Below are positions 26,925 through 35,683 of a stretch of DNA of 64,000 bases, piece by piece. Below the pieces are notes generated by a model. It was not told the DNA's origin and did not search any database. It saw only the letters and a list, made by a program, of their open reading frames with translations. The DNA lies in assembly GCF_026898135.2 (NCBI RefSeq), contig NZ_CP114035.2:3079501-3143500 (forward strand). Direction: 5' to 3'. The DNA comes from Pseudomonas fortuita. GTDB taxonomy: Bacteria > Pseudomonadota > Gammaproteobacteria > Pseudomonadales > Pseudomonadaceae. Positions within the stretch are counted from its first letter, which is position 1. The number at the start of each line of letters is the position of its first letter. The position numbers and the translations under genes were made by a program.

Positions 26925-27872
26925 ATGTCGAACAATAAGCCAATGCCGGTGCCGACTGAAATTTCCGCGCCGTTCTGGGAAGGCCTGAAGGCACAGCGCC
27001 TGTTGATACAACAGTGTAATGCTTGTGAACACTGGGTCTTCTACCCGCGCAGGCACTGCCCGCAGTGCCTGGCCCATGACCTGAGCTGGCGCGAAGTCAG
27101 TGGTAGCGCCACCCTGTACAGCTTCACCGTGGCACGCATTGCCACGTTGCCGGATTTTGCCGATGAGATGCCACAAAAGCTGGCCGTCATCGAACTGGAC
27201 GAAGGCGTGCGAATCAACACCACCCTGGTGGGGCTTGCAGAGGATCAGATCCGCATCGGCATGCGGCTCAAACCGGTGTTTGCCGAAGTCGACGCCAAGG
27301 GTACGCGTTTACTGCGCTTTACCGGTCCGGACCAGGACAGCACGGCGCTACAGCGCTACAACGGCGTGCCTCAGGCGCAACCGCCGGAGCAGGGTGAAGC
27401 AGCATCTGTGCGCTTGGTCGCCATGGATGATGAGGTGGTACTGCAGAGCCTGGTCAATGAAACCTTCAGCCCCTGGAGCAACCAGATTGTCATCGATCAG
27501 GCACTGATCGATGCCTTCGCCGCGCTGTCGGGTGATGACTACTGGATTCACACCGATCCGCAGCGTGCACGCAAGGACAGCCCGTTTGGCGGCACCATTG
27601 CCCACGGCGCGCTGGTACAGGTGTTGCAGTCGCGGCTCAAGCTGGCGCTGGGTTATGAGATCACCGGTTTCAGCACCATGGTCAACTACGGCTCCGACCG
27701 CCTGCGCTTCCCGGCGCCGGTGCCGGCGGGCTCGCGGGTTCATGCACGGGCCAGGGTCAAGCAGGTGGCGCGGGTCAAGCGCGGCACCCAGTTGACCCTG
27801 GAGGTGAATACCCACGTCGTCGGCAGTGATCGGCCCTCGGTCATCAACGACCTGGTAATCCTGTACATGTAA
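26925..27872 (+). CDS. DUF35-MaoC fusion (domain order opposite to ChsH2), Shy1-like
   Basis: A 315-residue two-domain protein. N-terminal DUF35 (about 10-135) has the zinc ribbon C31, C34, C45, C48 and an OB-fold. The C-terminal MaoC/NodN hydratase domain (about 180-315) has LSGDDYWIHTD with D204 and H209, plus GGTIAHG. It joins in one chain the hydratase and the DUF35 aldolase partner, in reverse order to the ChsH2-like protein at 2475. It should hydrate a steroid enoyl-CoA and support the adjacent aldolase. Start 26925 is preferred (GGGAG ten bases upstream); ATG 26916 overlaps the previous stop but sits on the ribosome site. Confidence 0.8.
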   Translation: MSNNKPMPVPTEISAPFWEGLKAQRLLIQQCNACEHWVFYPRRHCPQCLAHDLSWREVSGSATLYSFTVARIATLPDFADEMPQKLAVIELDEGVRINTTLVGLAEDQIRIGMRLKPVFAEVDAKGTRLLRFTGPDQDSTALQRYNGVPQAQPPEQGEAASVRLVAMDDEVVLQSLVNETFSPWSNQIVIDQALIDAFAALSGDDYWIHTDPQRARKDSPFGGTIAHGALVQVLQSRLKLALGYEITGFSTMVNYGSDRLRFPAPVPAGSRVHARARVKQVARVKRGTQLTLEVNTHVVGSDRPSVINDLVILYM

Positions 27873-27993
27873 CCCCTCCGAAGGCGCGAGATTGCCCTGC
27901 GATGCGATGCGATGCGTTGTGCCTGCGCATCACTGTCGCGGGGCAAGCCTGTTTCCACCGCCTGCATTTCAGTACTCCCGATAGATCAACTGC

Positions 27994-28012
27994 TTAGTCT
28001 CAACGGACGATG
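27994..28012 (+). promoter_or_regulatory. Island dyad motif S6 before hsaC-ipd operon
   Basis: TTAGTCTCAACGGACGATG, ending 63 bases before the ATG at 28076, with CACAAT at 28033-28038 as -10. The dyad centre falls at about -42 from the start point this predicts. Upstream (27897-27960) a short GATGC tandem and a degenerate REP-like stretch (TCGCGGGGCAAGCCTG) occupy the intergenic space. Confidence 0.7.
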
Positions 28013-28075
28013 AGCACCAGGCCTGCCCTCAGCACAATGAAGACCAACAACGGTCCAGTCATTGAGGAGCAGGGC

Positions 28076-28981
28076 ATGATGGATATCCGGGGGCTGAGCT
28101 ACTTTGTCGCTCAAATCGAAAACCTCAGTCAGTGGCAACGTTATGCCGAAGACGTGCTGGGCATGATGGTGGTGCCCGCGCCCAGTGGCGGACTGTACGT
28201 GAAGATGGACGATCGGCCGTTTCGCATGCTCATCGTCGAAGGCGCCAAGGCAGGGTACCTGGCCTCAGGCTGGGAGCTGGCCAGCGAGCGGGCATTCAAC
28301 GCCGCATTGCAGGCACTGGAGCAAAACGGTGTGCGCTGGCAAGCAGGTTCTGCCGCCGAGATCGAGCAGCGTGGCGTACAGGCACTGGTGAGTGTCCTGG
28401 ACCCCTCCGGCAACCGCCACGAGTTGAGCTGGGGGCACCGTTCCGATTGCCTGCCGTTCATTTCGCCGCAAGGCGTACCGGGTTTTGTCACCGGCGACAT
28501 GGGCCTGGGCCATACCGTGTTGCCGGCCCCGGACTTTGACGCGACCCTGGCCTTCGTCAAGGACGTGCTGGGCTTCGAGCTGTCGGACATCTTCAACTTT
28601 CGCCCCGACCCGGCAGCACCGCCAATCCGCATTCACTTCCTGCATTGCCGCAACAGCCGCCATCACTCGCTGGCGCTGGCGGAGTACGCGGTGCCTTCAG
28701 GCTGCGTGCACGTGATGGTGGAAGTGGGTTCGATGACTGAAGTGGGCCGCGCCCATGACCGGCGCCTGGCCCATCACGTGCCGCTGTCGGCGACCCTCGG
28801 TCAGCACCTCAATGACCGGATGACCTCGTTTTACATGAAGACCCCGTCCGGCTTCGACCTGGAGTACGGCTACGGCGGCCTGCAAGTGGACTGGGCTGAG
28901 CACTCGGCCTTCGAATTTACCCGGGTAAGCCTGTGGGGGCATGACTTTTCCGTCGGCCAACAGCAAGGAGATGTGCAATGA
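28076..28981 (+). CDS. hsaC: HsaC/TesB-type extradiol ring-cleavage dioxygenase
   Basis: A 301-residue type I (vicinal oxygen chelate) extradiol dioxygenase. Iron ligands read as H146 (MGLGHTVL), H212 (GCVHVMVEV) and E263 (GFDLEYG). Active-site neighbours are the RHHSLAL histidines near 196, H244 (GQHLND) and Y253 (SFYMKTP). Numbering is nearly identical to BphC and HsaC. The substrate expected here is 3,4-DHSA, the catecholic 9,10-secosteroid; its product feeds the HsaD-like hydrolase at 15198. GAGGAG six bases before ATG 28076 fixes the start; the upstream ATG at 28010 lies inside the regulatory motif. First gene of the long C/D-ring operon. Confidence 0.88.
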   Translation: MMDIRGLSYFVAQIENLSQWQRYAEDVLGMMVVPAPSGGLYVKMDDRPFRMLIVEGAKAGYLASGWELASERAFNAALQALEQNGVRWQAGSAAEIEQRGVQALVSVLDPSGNRHELSWGHRSDCLPFISPQGVPGFVTGDMGLGHTVLPAPDFDATLAFVKDVLGFELSDIFNFRPDPAAPPIRIHFLHCRNSRHHSLALAEYAVPSGCVHVMVEVGSMTEVGRAHDRRLAHHVPLSATLGQHLNDRMTSFYMKTPSGFDLEYGYGGLQVDWAEHSAFEFTRVSLWGHDFSVGQQQGDVQ

Positions 28982-29853
28982 ACAAGCAAATGACGGCGGC
29001 CGATGCCGTGGCGCACCTGCGCGATGGCATGACCATCGGCTTCGGCGGCTGGGGGCCACGGCGCAAGCCGATGGCGGTTGTGCGCGAGATTCTGCGGTCC
29101 CCCGTCAAGGACCTGACCGTGGTCGCCTACGGTGGCCCGGAAGTGGGCATGCTGTGTGCGGCGGGCAAGGTCAAGAAGCTGGTGTTCGGCTTTGCCACCC
29201 TCGATGCCATTCCGCTGGAACCCTATTACCGCAAAGCCCGCGAAGCCGGTGGCCTGGAGTTGCTAGAGGTGGATGAAGGCATGTTCCAGTGGGGCCTGCG
29301 TGCAGCGGCCATGCGTTTGCCGTTTCTACCGACCCGCTGCGGCCTGGCCACCGATGTCACACGGTTGAACCCTGAACTTAAAACCATCCAGTCGCCGTAT
29401 GACGACGGTGAAGTGCTGCTGGCCATGCCCGCCCTGAACCTGGACGTGGCGTTTGTCCACGTCAACGTCGCCGACCGCCTGGGCAACACCCTGGTGACCG
29501 GCCCAGACCCGTATTTCGACCACCTGTTCGCTCGCGCGGCCCAGCAGTGCTTCGTGTCTTGCGAGCAATTGCACGAACGACTGGAACTGACCACCGAACA
29601 GGCACGCTGCAACACCTTTGAGCGGTACCTGGTCAGTGGCGTGATCCATGCACCGTTCGGCGCCCACCCGACCGCCTGCCAGCCCGAGTATGGCTGGGAC
29701 CTGAGCCACCTCAAACGCTATGCCGCCAGTGCCGGTGAAGAGGGCGGCTGGCAGGCCTATGTTGCGCAGTATGTGGCGGCCGGTGAGCGGGCTTATCAAG
29801 AGCAGAACGGCGGTGCCGAACGCATGGGCTCCCTGGCCCTGCCAGTATTCTGA
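28978..29853 (+). CDS. ipdA: IpdA: steroid ring-C hydrolase, alpha subunit (CoA-transferase fold)
   Basis: A 291-residue class I CoA-transferase-fold protein. TIGFGGWGPRRKPMAVVREI (19-38), VAYGGPEVGMLCAAGKVKK, LEVDEGMFQWGLRAAAMRLP and DPYFDHLF are hallmarks of IpdA. IpdAB is not a transferase but hydrolyses the last steroid ring (COCHEA-CoA). The glutamate in VDEGM (about E100) sits where the IpdA catalytic glutamate lies. The start overlaps the hsaC stop by four bases (ATGA). The beta subunit follows directly. Confidence 0.9.
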   Translation: MNKQMTAADAVAHLRDGMTIGFGGWGPRRKPMAVVREILRSPVKDLTVVAYGGPEVGMLCAAGKVKKLVFGFATLDAIPLEPYYRKAREAGGLELLEVDEGMFQWGLRAAAMRLPFLPTRCGLATDVTRLNPELKTIQSPYDDGEVLLAMPALNLDVAFVHVNVADRLGNTLVTGPDPYFDHLFARAAQQCFVSCEQLHERLELTTEQARCNTFERYLVSGVIHAPFGAHPTACQPEYGWDLSHLKRYAASAGEEGGWQAYVAQYVAAGERAYQEQNGGAERMGSLALPVF

Positions 29854-29864
29854 GGAGGATGAAA

Positions 29865-30662
29865 ATGTCGACTACCTGTGAATTCACCCTCGCGGAACTG
29901 ATGATTGTCGCGGCCAGCGAAGCCTGGCGTGACAACGGCGAGCTGATCGCCTCGGGCCTGGGCGTGATCCCGCGCCTGGGCGCCAGCCTGGCCAAACTCA
30001 GCCACAGCCCGCAACTGCTGATGACCGACAGCGAGGCCTACCTGGTCGAAGAACCGATCCCGTTGGGGCCGCGTGGCGATCATGTGCCCAAATATTCGGG
30101 CTCGCTGACCTTCGAACGGGTGTTCAAGTGCGTCTGGGGTGGCCGCCGTCACGCCATGATCGGCCCGACGCAGATCGACCGCTGGGGCCAGAGCAACCTT
30201 TCTTGCGTGGGCGATTACCACAAGCCCAAGGCCGCAATGCTGGGTGTGCGCGGCTTGCCCGGCAACAGCATCAATCACATCAACTCGTTCTTTGTACCCA
30301 ACCATAACACCCGCGTGTTCGTCAGCGGCGAAGTGGACATGGTCTCCGGTGTCGGTTTCAAGGCCGACCGCTGGCCAAAAGGCGTACGTCGCGACCTGAT
30401 GGACATCCGCCTGATCATCACCGACTTGTGTGTGATGGATTTCGACGGCCCGGACCGCGCGGTGCAGGTGCGCAGCCTGCACCCGGGGGTGAGCTTTGAG
30501 CAGGTGCAGGAAAACACCGGTTTCCCGCTGCTCAAGTCAGCGTCGCTGAAAGAAACCGTACACCCGACGCCTGAGCAACTGGCGCTGATCCGTCGGCTCG
30601 ACCCCCATGATCTGCGCAGTTCGGCGATCAAGGGCAACCCGGCTGGCATACGCCTGGCGTAA
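29865..30662 (+). CDS. ipdB: IpdB: steroid ring-C hydrolase, beta subunit
   Basis: A 265-residue CoA-transferase-fold partner of IpdA: ELMIVAASEAWRDNGELIAS, SGLGVIPRLGASLAKL, GGRRHAMIGPTQIDRWG and INSFFVPNHNTRVFVSGEVD. ATG 29865 is preferred over 29859, because AGGAGG (29853-29858) abuts the earlier ATG but stands six bases before the later one. With IpdA it opens the remaining carbocycle in HIP breakdown. Confidence 0.9.
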   Translation: MSTTCEFTLAELMIVAASEAWRDNGELIASGLGVIPRLGASLAKLSHSPQLLMTDSEAYLVEEPIPLGPRGDHVPKYSGSLTFERVFKCVWGGRRHAMIGPTQIDRWGQSNLSCVGDYHKPKAAMLGVRGLPGNSINHINSFFVPNHNTRVFVSGEVDMVSGVGFKADRWPKGVRRDLMDIRLIITDLCVMDFDGPDRAVQVRSLHPGVSFEQVQENTGFPLLKSASLKETVHPTPEQLALIRRLDPHDLRSSAIKGNPAGIRLA

Positions 30663-30678
30663 GGCGAGGGACATGAGC

Positions 30679-31590
30679 ATGAACAGCCCTGACAGTGAAT
30701 TCGTCGAGCGTGCAGACCACTCGGTGTACGAAACGCAGGAACCGGTGTTGTACAGCGTGGCAGAGGGTATCGCCACGCTGACCATGAACCGGCCAGGCTT
30801 CAACAATGCGCAGAACTCGCAGATGACGTATGCGCTGGATGCGGCGCTGCGCCAGGCTGTCAACGATGATGCGGTCAAGGTCATTGTACTGCGCGGGGCG
30901 GGCAAGCATTTTTCGGCCGGCCATGACATTGGCACGCCCGGGCGCGATATCAACAAACCGTTCGAGCGTGCACACCTCTGGTGGGATCACACCAACAAGC
31001 CCGGCGCCGAGCAGCTGTATGCCCGCGAGCAAGAGGTGTACCTGGGCATGTGCCGGCGCTGGCGTGAGCTGCCCAAGCCGACCATTGCCATGGTCCAGGG
31101 TGCGTGTGTGGCCGGTGGGCTGATGCTGGCCTGGGTGTGCGACCTGATCGTGGCCAGCGATGATGCGTTTTTCCAGGACCCCGTGGTACGTATGGGCATT
31201 CCGGGGGTGGAGTATTTTGCCCACCCGTATGAACTGAACCCACGCATCGCCAAGGAGTTTCTGTTCACCGGCGATCGCATGAGTGCCGAGCGTGCCTACC
31301 AGATGGGCATGGTCAACAGGGTAGTGCCCCGTGAGGAACTGGAGCAGGGCACCTATGCGCTGGCGGCCGGTATTGCCCGGCAGCCGCGAATGGGCCTTGC
31401 GCTGACCAAGCAGGCCATTAACCACGTCGAGGATCTGCAGGGTAAACGCACGGCGATGGACGCCGCCTTTGCCTGGCACCACTTCGCCCATGCCCACAAC
31501 GAACTGCTGTCGGGTGACAAGCTGGGCGGCTTCGATGCCAAGGCCATGGCCCAGGCCAACAAGGCTGCCGCCAGTGGAGAGCAGGCATGA
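30679..31590 (+). CDS. Crotonase-family protein lacking both hydratase glutamates
   Basis: A 303-residue enoyl-CoA hydratase/isomerase-fold protein. The CoA-binding part is recognisable (GKHFSAGHDIG, GACVAGGLMLAW, RMGIPGVEYFAHP). However, the first catalytic glutamate (GGGCEL in hydratases) is methionine (GGLML) and the second (QPE) is replaced by QDP. The reaction is therefore not ordinary hydration; C-C hydrolysis, isomerisation or decarboxylation are open. It sits between ipdB and ipdC, so the substrate should be a HIP-derived CoA ester. ATG 30679 has GCGAGGG eight bases upstream; ATG 30673 is possible. Its end overlaps ipdC by four bases. Confidence 0.8.
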   Translation: MNSPDSEFVERADHSVYETQEPVLYSVAEGIATLTMNRPGFNNAQNSQMTYALDAALRQAVNDDAVKVIVLRGAGKHFSAGHDIGTPGRDINKPFERAHLWWDHTNKPGAEQLYAREQEVYLGMCRRWRELPKPTIAMVQGACVAGGLMLAWVCDLIVASDDAFFQDPVVRMGIPGVEYFAHPYELNPRIAKEFLFTGDRMSAERAYQMGMVNRVVPREELEQGTYALAAGIARQPRMGLALTKQAINHVEDLQGKRTAMDAAFAWHHFAHAHNELLSGDKLGGFDAKAMAQANKAAASGEQA

Positions 31591-32693
31591 GCCGCTGGTT
31601 GTGTACGCCACTGACCGAAGCCTTGGGCTGCCGCTACCCGATCGTGCAGACCGCCATGGGATGGGTGGCAGACGCCAACCTGGTGATTGCCACAACCCGC
31701 GCCGGTGGTTTCGGTTTTCTGGCCGGGGCCACGATTGCGGCCGATGCCCTGGAAGGCGAGATCAACAAGGTAATTGCCGCCACCGGTGGCAGCAATTTCG
31801 GCCTGAACTTCCATATGTTCCAGGAAAACGCGACCCAATGCGTTGACCTGGCGATTCGCTACCGCTTGCGGGCGGTCAGTTACGGACGTGGCCCGGACAA
31901 ACAGACCATCGCCCGCTTCAAGGCTGCCGGGGTGCTGTGCATCCCGACGGTGGGTGCACTCAAACACGCCCTGAAGGCGGTGGAGCTGGGCGCGGACATG
32001 ATCACCATCCAGGGCGGCGAGGGCGGCGGGCATACCGGTGGTGTGCCCAGTTCGATCCTGTTGCCCCAGGTGCTCGCGGCGGTGTCGGTCCCGGTAATCG
32101 CCGCAGGTGGTTACTCCACCGGCAGAGGCCTTGCCGGCGCGCTGGCGACCGGCGCTGTGGGTATTGCCATGGGCACGCGCTTTTTGATGACCCGGGACTC
32201 GCCTACGCCGTCGAGCACCTTGGTGCATTACCTCGAGGTCAACGACCCGCAACGGGTGCGGGTGACCACGGCGGTAGATGGCATGCGCCACCGCATGATC
32301 GAGAACCCGTTTATCAACCGCCTGGAGCAGGCCGGGTCTTTCGGGCGCCTGTGCATCGCGTTGCGCAGCGCCTGGAAATGGAAGCAGCAAACCGGAATGA
32401 GCCTGAGCCATCTGTTCGGTGTGCTGCGCCAGGCACTCAAGGAAGACCCCGGCGCGCTGTCGCAAACGCTGATGGCCGCCAACCAGCCGGTACTGCTGCA
32501 GCGTTCGATGATCGACGGTGTTCCGGACGAAGGCATTCTGCCCAGCGGCCAGGTAGCCGCCGCCATTGGCGAACTCAAGAGTTGCCAGCAAGTGATCGAA
32601 GAAATTGCCCAGGAAGCCGAACGCTGCCTGGAAGCCCTGTTGGCCTGCCGTAGCGAGCATCAGCCTGCCGAACTTTGGAGAACACCCTCATGA
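31587..32693 (+). CDS. ipdC: IpdC: flavin-dependent reductase of C/D-ring degradation
   Basis: A 368-residue nitronate-monooxygenase-like FMN protein: YPIVQTAMGWVADANLV (14-30), IQGGEGGGHTGG, PVIAAGGYSTGRGLAGAL and GIAMGTRFL (the phosphate-binding loop), then TTAVDGMRHRMI and MAANQPVLLQRSMIDG. These segments fit IpdC, which reduces the hydroxy-HIC-CoA intermediate, rather than a true nitronate monooxygenase. Overlaps by four bases with both neighbours, so translation is coupled. Confidence 0.88.
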   Translation: MSRWLCTPLTEALGCRYPIVQTAMGWVADANLVIATTRAGGFGFLAGATIAADALEGEINKVIAATGGSNFGLNFHMFQENATQCVDLAIRYRLRAVSYGRGPDKQTIARFKAAGVLCIPTVGALKHALKAVELGADMITIQGGEGGGHTGGVPSSILLPQVLAAVSVPVIAAGGYSTGRGLAGALATGAVGIAMGTRFLMTRDSPTPSSTLVHYLEVNDPQRVRVTTAVDGMRHRMIENPFINRLEQAGSFGRLCIALRSAWKWKQQTGMSLSHLFGVLRQALKEDPGALSQTLMAANQPVLLQRSMIDGVPDEGILPSGQVAAAIGELKSCQQVIEEIAQEAERCLEALLACRSEHQPAELWRTPS

Positions 32694-33442
32694 GTCAAGC
32701 ATTTACCACACAGATCGAGGCGGGCATTGCCGAGCTGGTGCTGGCCAAACCGCCGGTCAATGCCCTGGGCAGCCAGGAGTGGATGGACCTGGCCCATCAG
32801 GTCGAAGCCCTGGGCGCCAACCCCGACGTCCGGGTAATCGTCATCCGTGCCGAAGGCCGTGGTTTCTGCGCCGGTGTCGACATCAAGGAACTGGACGCCC
32901 ACCCCGAACGCATCGTAGCGGTCAACGCCGGTAATTATGCGGCGTTCAAGGCGGTGCATCGCAACCCTGTGCCGGTCATCGTCGCCGTGCACGGCTTCGT
33001 CCTCGGTGGTGGCGTCGGCATTACCGGTGCTGCCGACATTGTCGTGGCCTCAGAGTGCGCCACCTTTGCCTTGCCCGAAGTTGACCGTGGGGCCATGGGC
33101 GGCGGCGCGCACCTGCAGCGTTTGTTCCCGGTGCAGAAGGTTCGTTATCTGTTCTTCACCGGCGACAAGATCGGCGCCGCCGAGGCTGCGCAGTATGGCT
33201 TCATCGAGCGCGTGGTGCCCAAAGAGCAGCTGCGCGAAACCGCGCTGGAGATTGCCGCCAGAATCGCTGCCAAGAGCCCGGTGATGATCGGTATCGCCAA
33301 GGAAGCCCTGAACGGTATCGAGGACGGCAACCTGGAAGACAAATACCGCTGGGAGCAGGGGCTGACCCTGCAGGCCTACACCAGTCCGGATTCTGCGCAA
33401 ACCCGCCGCGCCTTCGTCGAAAAACGCGACGCCAAGTTCTGA
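32690..33442 (+). CDS. echA20: EchA20-like ring-opening crotonase
   Basis: A 250-residue crotonase: KPPVNALGSQEWMDLA (20-35), RAEGRGFCAGVDIKE (53-67), HGFVLGGGVGITGAADIVVAS, FALPEVDRGAMGGGAHLQRL and the C-terminal RAFVEKRDAKF. The first hydratase glutamate is glycine (GGGVG), while E130 in LPE remains. This pattern and the AEGRGFxAGVDIKE stretch fit EchA20, which opens ring D hydrolytically before IpdAB acts. TTTGGAG nine bases upstream selects ATG 32690 over an in-frame TTG at 32675. Confidence 0.88.
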   Translation: MSQAFTTQIEAGIAELVLAKPPVNALGSQEWMDLAHQVEALGANPDVRVIVIRAEGRGFCAGVDIKELDAHPERIVAVNAGNYAAFKAVHRNPVPVIVAVHGFVLGGGVGITGAADIVVASECATFALPEVDRGAMGGGAHLQRLFPVQKVRYLFFTGDKIGAAEAAQYGFIERVVPKEQLRETALEIAARIAAKSPVMIGIAKEALNGIEDGNLEDKYRWEQGLTLQAYTSPDSAQTRRAFVEKRDAKF

Positions 33443-33451
33443 GAGAGTGCC

Positions 33452-34612
33452 ATGGAACTAGCTTATACCCCCAAACAGAAGGCCTTCCGTGAGGAAGTGC
33501 GTGAATGGCTGGCGGCCAATCAGCCGACTACGCCGCTGGCCAACTACGACACCCGGGAAGGATTCGAGCAGCATAGGGCCTGGGAGGCGAAGCTGTTCGA
33601 GCAGCGCCTGTCGATGGTCATGTGGCCCAAGGCCTACGGCGGGCGCGGTTGCGACCTGATCGAGTGGCTGATTTTCGAGGAAGAGTACTACGGCGCAGAC
33701 GCACCGATGCGTATCAACCAGAACGGTCAGCTGCTGCTCGGCCCAACGTTGATGGAGTTCGGTACCGAGGCGCAGAAGCAGCGCTTCCTGCCGCGCATGG
33801 CGTCCAGTGTCGACATGTGGGCCCAGGGCTGGTCCGAGCCCAATGCCGGCTCCGACATGGCCGCGATCACCAGCAAGGCCATCCGTGATGGCGATCACTA
33901 TGTGCTCAACGGGCAGAAAACCTGGTCCAGCCGCGCACTGTTTGCCGACTGGCTGTTTGGCCTGTTCCGCAGCGACCCGGCCTCGACCCGGCACAACGGC
34001 TTGTCGTTCGTGATGGTGCCGCTCGATGCCCCGGGCGTGACCATCCGGCCGATCAAGGCGCTGAACGGCAAGAACACCTTTGCCGAAGTGTTTTTCGACG
34101 ACGTGCGCGTGCCGGTTGAAAACTGCATTGGTGCCGAAGGCCAGGGCTGGCATGTGGCGATGGCCACCGCCGGCTTTGAACGAGGTTTGCTGTTGCGTTC
34201 GCCGGCACGCTTCCAGGCCACGGCGCGCAAGTTGATACAGCTGTACAACGCCAACCGCCAGAGCGCCGACCGCGACCCGAGCATCCGCGAAGCGGTTGTC
34301 GAGGCCTGGCTGGGCGCTGAAGGCTACGCGCTGTCGTCCTATCACACCGTCGGGCGCTTGAGCCGTGGCGCGCAAATCGGCGCCGAGTCGAGCATCAACA
34401 AGATCATCTGGTCGGAGCTCGACTTGAAGATGCACGAAACCGCCATGCGCATCCTGGGTGCGCACGGGGAGTTGTTGAGCAGTGCTGCGCAAGCGGTCGA
34501 AGGCGGCTGGCTTGATGGCTTCCTGTTCGCCCAGGCCGGGCCGATCTACGCCGGCACCAACGAAATCCAGCGCAACATCATCGCCGAGCGCATGCTCGGC
34601 CTGCCGAAATAG
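33452..34612 (+). CDS. fadE31: Acyl-CoA dehydrogenase, FadE31/FadE30-like
   Basis: A 386-residue acyl-CoA dehydrogenase: LANYDTREGFEQHRAWE near residue 27, SEPNAGSDMAAI, WSSRALFADWLFGLFRSD, FERGLLLRSPARF and YAGTNEIQRNIIAERMLGLP. The glutamate of the usual YEGT is alanine, but a glutamate in GFERG is placed like the base of isovaleryl-CoA dehydrogenase. It precedes its presumed partner (34622) by nine bases. The pair should desaturate a HIP-derived acyl-CoA. FadE30 is the alternative name. Confidence 0.8.
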   Translation: MELAYTPKQKAFREEVREWLAANQPTTPLANYDTREGFEQHRAWEAKLFEQRLSMVMWPKAYGGRGCDLIEWLIFEEEYYGADAPMRINQNGQLLLGPTLMEFGTEAQKQRFLPRMASSVDMWAQGWSEPNAGSDMAAITSKAIRDGDHYVLNGQKTWSSRALFADWLFGLFRSDPASTRHNGLSFVMVPLDAPGVTIRPIKALNGKNTFAEVFFDDVRVPVENCIGAEGQGWHVAMATAGFERGLLLRSPARFQATARKLIQLYNANRQSADRDPSIREAVVEAWLGAEGYALSSYHTVGRLSRGAQIGAESSINKIIWSELDLKMHETAMRILGAHGELLSSAAQAVEGGWLDGFLFAQAGPIYAGTNEIQRNIIAERMLGLPK

Positions 34613-34621
34613 GAGCCGGCC

Positions 34622-35680
34622 ATGGACTTTACCTTTACCGATGATCAGCTCACGTTTCGCGAAGCCATCAGCCGTTTCCTGATGACCGAGGCGGCGCCCG
34701 AAATGCTGCGCGAGATCTGGGAAACCGATACAGGCCGCTCCGCTGACTTGCGCAACAAGATAGCCCAACAGGGCCTGACGGCATTGTCGGTGCCCGAACA
34801 GTTCGGTGGCCTGGGCATGGACGATGTGGCCTGGGCACTGATGACCCAGGAGCTGGGCTACTACGCCATCCCGGACTCGCTGGCCGACACGGCTTATGTG
34901 GTCACCGGGCTGCTCAACGGCCTGCCAGACGACAGCCCGGTCAAAGCCCGCCTGCTGCCGCGCATCGCCGATGGCAGCGTGCGCCTGGCTATCGGCCACC
35001 CGATCAACCCGTTGGTGCCTGATGCACCGCTGGCAGAGTGGCTGATCCTTGCCCAGGGCGATGAGGTGCATGCGGTGCCGCGCGCGCAGGTCGATGTGCA
35101 GGCCAACGCCAGTATCGATGCCTCCAGGCGCCTGGGCCTGGTGAGCTGGCAGCCAACACGCGACACCTTGCTGATCGGCGGCGAACAGGGGCGGGCCTTG
35201 TGGGCCGATACCTTGAACCGCGGCGCCTTGTCGGTTGCCGGGCAACTGCTCGGCCTGGCCCAGCGAATCCTCGACCTGTCGGTGGACTACGTGGCCCAGC
35301 GCAAGCAATTTGGTAAGCCGATCGGCAGCTTTCAGGCGGTCAAGCATCACCTGGCCGATATCGCCAGCAAGATCGAATTCGCCAAACCTGTGCTGTATCG
35401 CGCGGCCTATGCCTTGGCGCAGGGGGATCGCCGCGCCGATGTCTATGTATCGCAGGCCAGGCTGGCCTGTTGCGACGCCAGCTGGCTGGCGGCGCGCCAC
35501 GGTATCCAGGTGCACGGTGCCATGGGTTACACCTGGGAGGTCGACCTGCAGATGTTCATGAAGCGCGTGTGGTCGCTGGACCCGTCCTGGGGCGACCGTG
35601 CCACCCATAAAACCCGCGTCGCCGCCTATGTGCTCAGCGATGAAGCCCGGCTTGGGCCGGGCGCCACCTTCGAGGACTGA
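34622..35680 (+). CDS. fadE32: Acyl-CoA dehydrogenase, FadE32-like partner subunit
   Basis: A 352-residue acyl-CoA dehydrogenase with a degenerate middle domain and a typical C-terminal part: VAQRKQFGKPIGSFQAVKHH near residue 222 and GIQVHGAMGYTWEVDLQMFMKR near residue 295 (FAD contacts). Paired subunits, one with a full active site and one shortened, are characteristic of steroid acyl-CoA dehydrogenases. It is followed after three bases by the thiolase gene. Confidence 0.8.
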   Translation: MDFTFTDDQLTFREAISRFLMTEAAPEMLREIWETDTGRSADLRNKIAQQGLTALSVPEQFGGLGMDDVAWALMTQELGYYAIPDSLADTAYVVTGLLNGLPDDSPVKARLLPRIADGSVRLAIGHPINPLVPDAPLAEWLILAQGDEVHAVPRAQVDVQANASIDASRRLGLVSWQPTRDTLLIGGEQGRALWADTLNRGALSVAGQLLGLAQRILDLSVDYVAQRKQFGKPIGSFQAVKHHLADIASKIEFAKPVLYRAAYALAQGDRRADVYVSQARLACCDASWLAARHGIQVHGAMGYTWEVDLQMFMKRVWSLDPSWGDRATHKTRVAAYVLSDEARLGPGATFED

Positions 35681-35683
35681 GCC

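Noticed and set aside
27897..27935. Short GATGC tandem as possible microsatellite or CRISPR-like repeat
   Set aside because: Only about three units of five bases; no spacer structure. No CRISPR array was seen anywhere in the window.
28010..28075. Upstream ATG (28010) for the hsaC gene
   Set aside because: This ATG is part of the regulatory dyad S6, and a strong ribosome site GAGGAG lies six bases before ATG 28076.
28978..30662. ipdAB read as an ordinary 3-oxoacid CoA-transferase
   Set aside because: The detailed segments and neighbours (ipdC, echA20, fadA6, ipdF) fit the ring-opening hydrolase IpdAB.
31587..32693. ipdC read as nitronate monooxygenase
   Set aside because: That is the generic family name; the context and the IpdC-like segments point to the steroid reductase.
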